From Asterionellopsis glacialis (Eukaryota > Bacillariophyta > Plagiogrammaphyceae > Rhaphoneidales > Asterionellopsidaceae): 10,919 nucleotides of DNA. The notes under the pieces are model-generated. The model had not been told where the DNA came from. It saw only the letters and a program-made list of their open reading frames with translations, and made no database searches. The stretch covers positions 1 through 10,919 of the forward strand of contig WKLE02002386.1 in the NCBI GenBank assembly GCA_014885115.2, in the 5' to 3' direction. A program made the translations under genes and the position numbers. This document shows positions 1 through 6,284 of the stretch, piece by piece (within the stretch, counting starts at the first letter, position 1; each line of letters starts with the position of its first letter).

Positions 1-160
1 TTCTGGCCCGGTTAGTACTACGGTGGGGGACCACGTTGGAATCCCGGGTGTTGTTCTTTTTGCCTTCTGTGAGAACCTATCTGCCGAAAGCTGTACTAAA
101 TTCTATTTACACAGTATTTAGACTCTAGGGTGTCTGGATTTTTGCTCCCTATAGTTCATG

Positions 161-432
161 TAGGTCCTACTTAGAGGATGTGGTTCGTTGAGTCATACTG
201 GTATAATACTCGTACATTACACAGAGATTCCGAATGACAAAAGTCTTACTGTACAAACAAAATCTCCTCATACTTTTGCTAAACTGAAAAGGAGTGGGGT
301 TCTCAAAACGATCGAGAACTGGATCTTTTCACTTTGTGAGGATATGGCTGGGCTGACACATCAACGCATCGTTCCACACCCTCAGCACTAACGAACTACA
401 GAACGAAGCAACAAGAAGTGTAGTAGGACCTA
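161..432. repeat. 11-bp perfect inverted repeat, arms 161-171 and 422-432
   Basis: TAGGTCCTACT at 161-171 is the exact reverse complement of AGTAGGACCTA at 422-432. The left arm also lies in an odd-centred palindrome (GTAGG-T-CCTAC, 160-170). The arms are 250 bases apart and enclose the weak ORF at 188-391. They could be paired protein-binding sites, ends of a decayed small element, or chance. No target-site duplication was recognised. Confidence 0.4.
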
Positions 433-440
433 AACATCCA

Positions 441-446
441 TATAAA
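441..446 (+). promoter_or_regulatory. TATA-like box upstream of the epimerase gene
   Basis: TATAAA lies 27 bases before the first ATG at 473. If it positions transcription about 25-30 bases downstream, the mRNA 5' end would fall at or just past that ATG, which would favour starting at the Met-Met pair at residues 69-70. It may equally be a chance AT-rich word. Transcript-end mapping would decide. Confidence 0.25.
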
Positions 447-472
447 GCAGAACAAGACTCTGCACTCGTACA

Positions 473-1798
473 ATGGCCATTGCATTGTTGCGTTATTCTG
501 TGTTACGTTTGTTATCGACTTTATCATCCCAGCGACCTGCTGCTGTACTTCGACGACGACCTTTGCTTTGTGTGACAACTGTAGCGTATTGTTGCGTGGG
601 CACATCCGTATCCTTTTCAACCAAAATAACATCGAATCAACCGTCATTATCCGTGAGTGGAACAAAAGCCATTAACATGATGTCACAACCGCAAGACCAA
701 TCATCATCATCTTCCTGGGATACAGGATATTTAAATGCACAAGATGCAGCTGCCTTGGATGTGGAACTCATGTCCACGCCAGGATTCAGTCTTGAACAAT
801 TAATGGAACTTGCAGGATTATCTGTTGCAGAAGCTGTGTATCAAGTCATGCAAGAAAAAGAGAAACAACAACAACAACAACAACCAGAAGAAGAACTTTC
901 CAAAAACAACAACAAAACGAAGAAGAAAAAAATACTTGTCGTTTGTGGTCCAGGTAACAATGGTGGTGATGGATTAGTGGCAGCTCGACATTTAGTCATG
1001 TTTGGATACGATTGTACCATTGTGTATCCCAAGGAGTCGAGCAAACAGCATTTTATTAATTTGGTACAACAGTGTCATGATGTGGGGATTGAAATACGAT
1101 CAGATATGCCACCTATATCCACTACTCCAGATGAGAATCAAGAAAACGTGGAATATGTAGCCATTGTCGATGCAATATTTGGTTTTTCCTTTCATGGGGC
1201 TCCCCGTGAACCATTTGCAAGTATTATACAAACCATGATTGATCTTCAAGATCGCATCACTACGATTAGTGTCGATATCCCATCTGGATGGAATGTCAAT
1301 ACAGGGGACGATGAAAATAAATCTGGCTTTGTACCAAATGTATTGATCAGTTTAACAGCACCTAAATTATCAGCGAAAACATTCAAGGGACAACACTTTG
1401 TGGGTGGTCGTTTTGTACCCCCTAAATTAGCTACCAAATATAATATCCGTATGCCACCGTATCCTGGTGTAGCACAAGTTGTACAAGTATCATCACCACC
1501 ATCATCATTATCAGGAGATCCGGCTACAGCTTCTGCATCCTGGGAAGAACAATATCATGAATACTGCGTTGAAAAAGAAAAACAATTAAATTCAAAAATG
1601 CAAGATACTACTCCCAACAAGGATGATACATCGTGGGAACAAGAATATCATGATTATTGTATTGAAAAGGAAAAACAACTGGATGCAAAAGAAGCTCAAA
1701 CAAAAGGAAACAACAACGGTGATAAAAAGGAAAAGGAGTCATCATGGGAACAACAATATCAAGATTATTTGAATGAAAAGGAAAACAATAAGAAATAA
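473..1798 (+). CDS. NAXE: NAD(P)H-hydrate epimerase (YjeF-N / AIBP family) with triplicated C-terminal motif
   Basis: This 441-residue protein should interconvert the R and S epimers of hydrated NADH/NADPH (NAD(P)HX), allowing the partner dehydratase to repair them. The YjeF-N (NAXE/AIBP) domain spans about residues 84-332. Visible family motifs are the N-terminal helix with LMELAG (110-115), the loop CGPGNNGGDGLVAARHL (158-174), DAIFGFSF with likely catalytic Asp233, VDIPSGW (267-273), and LTAPK with HFVGGRFVP (294-316). No key motif appears to be missing. Residues 1-74 contain no Asp or Glu and are Arg/Ser rich with hydrophobic stretches, which suggests a mitochondrial or other organelle presequence. 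An internal Met-Met at 69-70 (ATG at 677) could give a cytosolic form. A poly-Gln/Asn/Lys insert (131-153) lies before the nucleotide-binding loop. The tail (355-441) is unusual: three copies of a 16-17-residue motif in charged linkers. The neighbouring HA gene is convergent. The domain assignment is firm; targeting and tail function are inferred. Confidence 0.93.
   Translation: MAIALLRYSVLRLLSTLSSQRPAAVLRRRPLLCVTTVAYCCVGTSVSFSTKITSNQPSLSVSGTKAINMMSQPQDQSSSSSWDTGYLNAQDAAALDVELMSTPGFSLEQLMELAGLSVAEAVYQVMQEKEKQQQQQQPEEELSKNNNKTKKKKILVVCGPGNNGGDGLVAARHLVMFGYDCTIVYPKESSKQHFINLVQQCHDVGIEIRSDMPPISTTPDENQENVEYVAIVDAIFGFSFHGAPREPFASIIQTMIDLQDRITTISVDIPSGWNVNTGDDENKSGFVPNVLISLTAPKLSAKTFKGQHFVGGRFVPPKLATKYNIRMPPYPGVAQVVQVSSPPSSLSGDPATASASWEEQYHEYCVEKEKQLNSKMQDTTPNKDDTSWEQEYHDYCIEKEKQLDAKEAQTKGNNNGDKKEKESSWEQQYQDYLNEKENNKK
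1538..1789 (+). repeat. Three in-frame copies of an SWE-Q-Y--Y--EKE motif in the epimerase tail
   Basis: The copies are SWEEQYHEYCVEKEKQL (residues 356-372, bases 1538-1588), SWEQEYHDYCIEKEKQL (387-403, 1631-1681) and SWEQQYQDYLNEKENN (424-439, 1742-1789). Copies 1 and 2 are nearly identical; the third has diverged and has lost the Cys. Linkers of 14 and 20 residues are Lys/Asn/Asp rich and unlike one another, so only the motif appears to be conserved. Its pattern suits an amphipathic helix with aromatic anchors. I know of no described function for it. Confidence 0.85.
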
Positions 1799-2086
1799 TG
1801 ACAACACGAAATTAGATTTGTATGTGTTTATATTTTAGAGTCTTAGAGCGGATGCAACCATGAGCTGTGGCTTACATCTACATTTATATTTAGTTCTATT
1901 CTAAAATGTTTACTTTAAAAATCGAACAAAATAAAAAGCTTATAAATGTATACATACTAAGGTTTCATATGTATAAATAAATGACGTGCAATACTAATGT
2001 TGATCAGAACCCCCCCCTTCCACCTTTCATAAAGTCTTTCAAGTCTCAAGGTAAGTACTAACTACCAAGCAATCTCTTTCTTTATC
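1799..2086. other. Convergent 3' spacer between the epimerase and HA-repeat genes
   Basis: This 288-bp AT-rich spacer separates two stop codons that face each other, so it must hold both 3' UTRs and polyadenylation sites. AATAAA occurs on the + strand at 1930-1935 and 1976-1981 and could serve the epimerase transcript, though algal poly(A) signals are often degenerate. A run of eight C residues lies at 2010-2017. No ORF of note was seen. Overlapping 3' ends of the two transcripts are possible. Confidence 0.5.
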
Positions 2087-3190
2087 TTAAACTGGAGTAA
2101 CTCGACGTTGTGGTTGTAGACAAAGACGTTTTTCTCGTCTTTCTTCATTGTCTCGTCTTTCTTCATTGTCTTGTCGGTGTTCATAGTCATGTAGGTCTTG
2201 TTCTTGTGGTGTTCTTCGTTTGTGATGTTCTTTTACTTTTTGTTGCTGTTGTACAGATCTCATATCCCATATGAAACCTACAGCATTCAATTGTGCAATG
2301 TGTTCTGCCGAGACGTGTGGTTTATGGGTACGTCGATGCCTTTGATTCGACACCCACTTACCCAATTTCGGATCTTGCTTGTATCTGACAGGTACATTGC
2401 AATGTCCATGTTCTCGTTTGTATTGAAGCAAACGTTGAAACATACTATCCCAATCCGAATATACATGCCATACAAATCCTATCGAATTCAATACATCAAT
2501 CTGACCTTGATTCAATCGACCCTTCGCATAGGATTGGCGTTGAGTTTCCACCCATGTACTTAATTGTTGATCGGGTGTATGTCTTGTAGGGACCAAGCAG
2601 GATCCATCATGCCTGTCTCTGTAATCCTTTAAACGTTGAAACATGGCATCCCAACCTGGACATACACGTATTTCCCAAACGAATCCTATGGAATTTAATC
2701 TTGTTTTTTGTTCCATGGTTAACTTAGATACATTCCCACGTTGATTCCGTACCCAGGAACCCAATTGTGGATCATCTTTCCATTTGTTCGGAACTAGACA
2801 ATCACCATGTGTTGCTTTATACTTCACAAGACGATGAAACATGGTTTCCCAAAATTGATGACAAACTCTCCATACGAATCCTAAATCATCTAATTTATCT
2901 ATTCTTGACACGGATAAGTATTCTTCTTGTCGACGTTGTGTATGTACCCACATTCCTAATTGTGGATCTTTAGCATATTTCAATGGTACTAAACAATCGC
3001 CATGCTCTTGACGGTACTCTTTAAGACGTTCCAACATGGCATTCCAACGTTGTTCACAACGATCTTTTCGATTCATTTTGCTACTACTACTACTCTTGCC
3101 ATTTTTGGAACCAGGAGTCTTACCTGGACTACTTACTTGTTTGAGTTCATGTTTGTGATGACTTTGGCGTTTCTTTGTAGAAGGACTCAT
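2087..3190 (-). CDS. Helicase-associated (HA) domain repeat protein, four repeats
   Basis: This 367-residue protein consists of four tandem helicase-associated domains (HA, Pfam PF03457 type) at about residues 45-109, 110-174, 177-243 and 245-310. Each follows the pattern W--M--RL--Y---HG-C-VP, then (D)PQLG-WV--QR, then L---GF-W; conserved Trp residues lie at 49, 114, 180 and 247. Repeat 2 has a shortened loop, and repeat 3 carries DGSC in place of GDC. The N-terminus (1-44) is Lys/Ser rich and could carry a nuclear localisation signal. The C-terminus (311-367) is Gln, Arg and Glu rich, with a duplicated DNEERR hexamer. No helicase motor (Walker A or DEAD box) is present, so it is not a helicase. 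HA domains are small helical modules thought to bind nucleic acid, and stand-alone arrays are abundant in diatom genomes with unknown function. DNA binding here is inferred. The 5' end is supported by the basic N-terminus and a TATAAA on the same strand about 110 bases upstream. Confidence 0.88.
   Translation of the reverse strand: MSPSTKKRQSHHKHELKQVSSPGKTPGSKNGKSSSSSKMNRKDRCEQRWNAMLERLKEYRQEHGDCLVPLKYAKDPQLGMWVHTQRRQEEYLSVSRIDKLDDLGFVWRVCHQFWETMFHRLVKYKATHGDCLVPNKWKDDPQLGSWVRNQRGNVSKLTMEQKTRLNSIGFVWEIRVCPGWDAMFQRLKDYRDRHDGSCLVPTRHTPDQQLSTWVETQRQSYAKGRLNQGQIDVLNSIGFVWHVYSDWDSMFQRLLQYKREHGHCNVPVRYKQDPKLGKWVSNQRHRRTHKPHVSAEHIAQLNAVGFIWDMRSVQQQQKVKEHHKRRTPQEQDLHDYEHRQDNEERRDNEERREKRLCLQPQRRVTPV
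2134..2169 (-). repeat. 18-bp perfect tandem duplication in the HA gene
   Basis: The 18-base unit CTCGTCTTTCTTCATTGT (+ strand) occurs at 2134-2151 and again, without mismatch, at 2152-2169. It is in frame and duplicates six residues, giving DNEERR-DNEERR in the C-terminal tail. Perfect identity implies a recent slippage event, so copy number may vary between strains. Confidence 0.85.
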
Positions 3191-3297
3191 TCTTCTTCTT
3201 TTTATCTTTGATCAATGTAATGCACAATCACCTGCGTTCTCCTTCTCATGGACATTTCCAAAACGCTCTTTAAAAAAACTTGCAGTCGTATTCTTCT

Positions 3298-3303
3298 TTT
3301 ATA
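3298..3303 (-). promoter_or_regulatory. TATA-like box for the HA-repeat gene
   Basis: TTTATA on the + strand reads TATAAA on the minus strand, 108-113 bases upstream of the HA gene's ATG (3188-3190). The spacing would give a 5' UTR of about 75-85 bases. Its placement between repeated TCGTAT and AGTTCTC words supports a promoter, but this rests on sequence words alone. Confidence 0.35.
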
Positions 3304-3501
3304 ACGAGTTCTCAGTTTTTACTTTTTCCTCACATTATTCTCAATCGTATTGTAAAAGGAGTTCTCTCTTTTTCGTATCGCGTCTCCTCCAAATTTTTTA
3401 TCTATGGTAGTTCTCATTCATTTTTTTCACGACTAGTAAATGCGTGACTTGCCTCAACATATCTTGCGCATAATTTTTAAAAAAGGCCATTCACTATTAA
3501 A

Positions 3502-3538
3502 GAATGACGACTCTCTAGAGACAAGCGCCTCGTCATTC
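3502..3538. repeat. Perfect 9-bp-arm inverted repeat (hairpin)
   Basis: GAATGACGA at 3502-3510 pairs perfectly with TCGTCATTC at 3530-3538 across a 19-base spacer. The spacer itself contains the 8-bp palindrome CTCTAGAG (3513-3520). It lies about 310 bases upstream of the HA gene and is not near a 3' end, so it is not an obvious terminator. It could be a dimeric protein-binding site, a cruciform, or the footprint of an excised element. Confidence 0.55.
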
Positions 3539-4252
3539 GGTTTTTGACACCGAGTTCGCATATTACACTATTTCGAATAATAATGTACTATAGAGCTCGT
3601 ACATTTTCACCATGTTCTTGCTACTATAATGCAAAGTCTTGTAACGTAATTATGATACTATAATCGCAAGCTTTTCAAGGAGTAAAATAATGTAAATCGG
3701 AAGTGAACGGCGTACGCTTACCCGCAGGTTTCAATCGCGTTTTGAACCGGTATTTACCTGGTATGTATCTAAATGAGGACTTCAGACATGGCTGCGTCGA
3801 TTAGTGGGAGTAGCACAATTTGGCATCACAATCCGGAGTTTATTTGAGAACCAGAAACTCATCTCCTTTCCAAACTTGCAGAACATATTTTGTGTTGAAC
3901 GTACAAGTGATTCTAGAGTAGGCACCTGCTGGTTTGGGAAAACATAAACTCTAGCGAATGTGAAAATGCGACACAAAAGGCTCTTGGACAAATATTGGCA
4001 ATTAAACCTTGTTCCAAAGTTGAATATAATGCATTTCAATTCTTAAAAAAATCAAACAGTTGAGGTTTGTTTTGCATAGGGCAGAATCGTGCAACAGGAG
4101 TGTACACGTAGAGAAGAAGGCAACAAGGACTTCAATTACGTTGTTATTTCTGACCGTTCAAATCAGTTTCACTTATACGAGATGTTTATTATTTTCAAAG
4201 TGCAGCACTCACAGTACGAGTCCGTATGTCTCTATAGAAGAGAAGACCTGCA

Positions 4253-5575
4253 TTATCTTAACATTCGAAGAGATATACTAAGAAAAATGCAATATGCCAT
4301 TTGTAATAAGGCTGTACCACCTACATGTGGATTCAAATCAGCACCATCTTTTTCACCTAGACTCACAGCACGTAATTGAGGGATTGCCATGGGCACTGTC
4401 AGGTATGGAAGAAAGCACCAAATATAATCCAGATTCTTCATCTCTCCAGGAATAGTAGCATTATCCCATGTTGATGATCCCAACAACACAATGGGAAGTA
4501 TACCATACGATCCCAAAACTAAGAGAGCATATTGCATTTTTGAAAATAGTCCACCAAATCGTACAGATGTTGTGAATTTCGAAGCCTTGATATCTGTATG
4601 TCGGTCACGTAAGTTATTTACAACAATAATAGCTGTTGCCAACCACCCGACTGGTAATGCTAAATGCAAGGCATCGATCAAGATATGTGGTACTGTAGTT
4701 TCTTTCGATTCCTGTTGATTGACCAGCAGACGAGTTAACATTTCTCCTGCCGTTTGACCACCACCAGCATTGTTATCTAATATATCTCGTGCATACAAAT
4801 AGGGCAATACCATGGTAGCAACTAATCCAAAGTATAGAAATACAAATAAATCACCTAATCCTGAATATCCAATAGAAAAATTAGATAATCCAATATATCC
4901 TAATGGGTATGGTCCACCTGTATATGCAAATGCATTAAATACAGACGTGACAACAATACCCACCATGAACCAATCCCAATCACCATTACTTCTACTCCTT
5001 CCCTCATTATCATGAGTATTTAGTTGTGATAATTGAATCCCAATTGCAAATGTTACCATTAAACACATTGTGGATGCTGTAGCTGTTTGTTGTGGTGTCA
5101 ACCATCCCTTTTGGGTTGCTCTTGCTTGTCCAACACGATGTTCATCATCTGCCCCTTTGACAAAGTCTGCGTAATCATTATGTAAATTGGTACCTAATTG
5201 TACAAAGACACAAAATAACAACCATGCCAATGTTTTAGTTTGTAACCAGCCGACAACTTTTGTACTCCAACTTTCAATATTACTGCTACTGCCATCATAC
5301 TCCGAGTCAGGAGTGGCGTTGAGTGTTTGATTTTTAATTTCAGACATGCAAATATGATATCCTACTAAAACAGGTGCAAATGCAGCTGTCAATGTATGCG
5401 GTCTAGCGGCTTTGATCCACACTTTATACATGGGCGGTCGACGTTCTTTGACTTGCTTATTCATCGCAGACGACGAGGATTCTTGCTTCGCATTGTCATA
5501 CTTTGTTGTGGTATTATTTTTTGCAGTAGTAGCAATCATTGTTTGTGTAACATGCGCTGGCTGTCGGGAAGTCAT
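4253..5575 (-). CDS. menA: 1,4-dihydroxy-2-naphthoate prenyltransferase (MenA, UbiA superfamily)
   Basis: This membrane enzyme should attach a prenyl or phytyl chain to 1,4-dihydroxy-2-naphthoate with loss of CO2, the late step of phylloquinone/menaquinone synthesis; the quinone serves photosystem I in algae. The 440 residues show UbiA features in order: KAARPHTLTAAFAPVLVG (55-72), the first Asp-rich motif NDYADFVKGAD (133-143), GQARATQKGWLTPQQ (149-163), YTGGPYPLGY (218-227), GLGDLFVFLYFG (239-250), and the second Asp motif NNLRDRHTDIKASKFTT (320-336). About nine hydrophobic spans are visible, as expected for UbiA. It is longer than the roughly 300-residue bacterial MenA because of a polar N-terminus of about 50 residues and loops near 78-105, 186-199 and 266-296. 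Residues 226-245 look like a 10-residue tandem duplication. The chosen ATG follows an in-frame TAG (5630-5632), yet the N-terminus shows no signal peptide or plastid presequence, so an upstream exon may be missing. UBIAD1-like function is the main alternative; the MenA motifs argue against it. Confidence 0.92.
   Translation of the reverse strand: MTSRQPAHVTQTMIATTAKNNTTTKYDNAKQESSSSAMNKQVKERRPPMYKVWIKAARPHTLTAAFAPVLVGYHICMSEIKNQTLNATPDSEYDGSSSNIESWSTKVVGWLQTKTLAWLLFCVFVQLGTNLHNDYADFVKGADDEHRVGQARATQKGWLTPQQTATASTMCLMVTFAIGIQLSQLNTHDNEGRSRSNGDWDWFMVGIVVTSVFNAFAYTGGPYPLGYIGLSNFSIGYSGLGDLFVFLYFGLVATMVLPYLYARDILDNNAGGGQTAGEMLTRLLVNQQESKETTVPHILIDALHLALPVGWLATAIIVVNNLRDRHTDIKASKFTTSVRFGGLFSKMQYALLVLGSYGILPIVLLGSSTWDNATIPGEMKNLDYIWCFLPYLTVPMAIPQLRAVSLGEKDGADLNPHVGGTALLQMAYCIFLSISLRMLR
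4841..4900 (-). repeat. Diverged 30-bp tandem duplication inside MenA
   Basis: Residues 226-235 (GYIGLSNFSI) and 236-245 (GYSGLGDLFV) align without gaps: Gly, Tyr, Gly and Leu are shared and Asn/Asp, Phe/Leu and Ile/Val are conservative changes. By my count about 20 of 30 bases match. In the bacterial MenA pattern as I recall it, the loop runs directly from PYPLGY to GLGD-F-F, so one copy appears to be an insertion. The second copy matches the canonical motif better. Confidence 0.5.
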
Positions 5576-6089
5576 CGCCTTGCGAGAGAATAATGATATG
5601 ATGTAGTTGCATGAACGATTTCCGTTTCTCTAAACTGTAAACAGCATCGTCGTGTTGTAAAGCATTGCGGCAGGAGCCAGCGAAAGAGGTTCGAACCGAT
5701 AACACGATGAAAAGACAGTCAGAAAAAGAGAACCGAACGAGTATGGGGTAAACAGCAAGGTTTGAACAATTGAATGATAGTTTGAACTTGACTGTCTTAC
5801 GGATTTGTGGAGAGTGCGTACGAGTACGTCCGTGCTCTGTCTGCGTCGGGATAGGTTTTTCTTAACGGACAATGTACAGACTTTAAAAGAGTGGTCAGTC
5901 GGTCGGTCAAATAGAATATACAGTAATGTTCTCTGGGAAAAGTCCACAAGGGATAGAAATAAGAATTTCGAAATTGTGTGGTTAGAATTACCGTCGACGT
6001 CACTGTTATTCTGTCCTACAGAAAAGAAGATACAAGTAGGTATTATTATTGCATGGTGCAGAAGAGTGATGTCGGCAAAATACTAGACC

Positions 6090-6211
6090 TACCAAGGTAG
6101 ACCTAATGAATGTGTGTCTCTCAGATATTTGTCACGAATTTACCATGTAGTATCTAGTTTACGTATAAATATACGTAGACGAGGACACATTTTCTGCAGG
6201 TCTACCTGGTA
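6090..6211. repeat. MITE-like inverted-repeat structure
   Basis: The left arm (6090-6104) and right arm (6198-6211) are inverted copies: 10 bases pair perfectly (AGGTAGACCT at 6095-6104 with AGGTCTACCT at 6198-6207) and four more pair after a one-base bulge. They enclose about 93 bases centred on the perfect palindrome at 6160-6177. Size and form resemble a small non-autonomous element or a long regulatory hairpin. TAGACCTA is also repeated directly (6084-6091 and 6098-6105). No clear target-site duplication was found. Confidence 0.4.
6160..6177. promoter_or_regulatory. Perfect 8-bp-arm palindrome containing a TATA-like core
   Basis: TACGTATA-AA-TATACGTA is a perfect inverted repeat with a two-base centre. 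It contains TATAAATA at 6164-6171, good for a + strand TATA box, although the nearest + strand gene is about 1.27 kb away. It could be a site for a dimeric transcription factor, a promoter of an unannotated RNA, or part of the surrounding inverted-repeat element. Confidence 0.4.
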
Positions 6212-6284
6212 CCTGTTTTCCTCAATGTCGAGCTAGACAAGAAAAGGACTACCGTACAATATTATATATGCTGTACCTGGTACC
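6203..6284. repeat. Two exact copies of TACCTGGTACC, 71 bases apart
   Basis: TACCTGGTACC occurs at 6203-6213 and 6274-6284, and the 9-base core TACCTGGTA also at 3755-3763. The reverse complement of GTACCTGGT occurs at 10905-10913. The core is itself an odd-centred palindrome (TACC-T-GGTA). All copies are intergenic, which suits a transcription-factor site, though chance cannot be excluded. Confidence 0.35.

Larger units (their letters stand above)
1..472. other. 5' flanking region of the NAD(P)HX epimerase gene
   Basis: No convincing gene is visible here. A 67-codon open frame at 188-391 (+) has no recognisable domain and is probably chance; if transcribed it would be an upstream ORF ending 81 bases before the epimerase ATG. 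The region holds an 11-bp inverted repeat (161-171 with 422-432) and a TATAAA at 441-446. It most likely contains the promoter and 5' UTR of the gene starting at 473. Confidence 0.5.
3191..4252. other. AT-rich spacer between the HA gene start and the MenA gene end
   Basis: No gene is supported in these 1062 bases. An 85-codon minus-strand frame (3782-4039) and short plus-strand frames after 4060 resemble no family I know. The half nearest the HA gene probably holds its promoter: TTTATA at 3298-3303 reads TATAAA on the minus strand. Around it lie three copies each of TCGTAT and AGTTCTC (3286-3415). Further on are a 9-bp-arm hairpin (3502-3538) and repeated TACTATA words (3586-3664). The right end should include the MenA 3' UTR. 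Confidence 0.5.

Noticed and set aside
869..931. CAA/GAA-rich tract in the epimerase gene as a separate microsatellite or intron
   Set aside because: It stays in frame, encodes a poly-Gln/Glu/Lys insert between conserved segments, and has no clear splice sites.
2198..2563. 121-codon plus-strand frame opposite the HA gene
   Set aside because: It lies wholly antisense to a clear HA-repeat coding sequence and shows no domain of its own, so it is a shadow frame.
2087..3190. HA-repeat gene as a helicase or part of a mobile element
   Set aside because: No Walker A/B or other motor motifs, no terminal repeats and no transposase domain; it is a stand-alone HA array.
3782..4039. 85-codon minus-strand frame upstream of the HA gene
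   Set aside because: It looks protein-like in places but resembles no known family, is short and lies in AT-rich DNA; I could not support it as a gene or as a transposon remnant.
5688..5697. GGTTCGAACC resembling a tRNA T-loop
   Set aside because: No T-stem, acceptor stem or anticodon arm can be formed around it on either strand; it is a chance palindrome.
5805..6086. 93-codon plus-strand frame in the divergent spacer
   Set aside because: No recognisable motif, mixed composition, and no support from start context; not reported as a gene.
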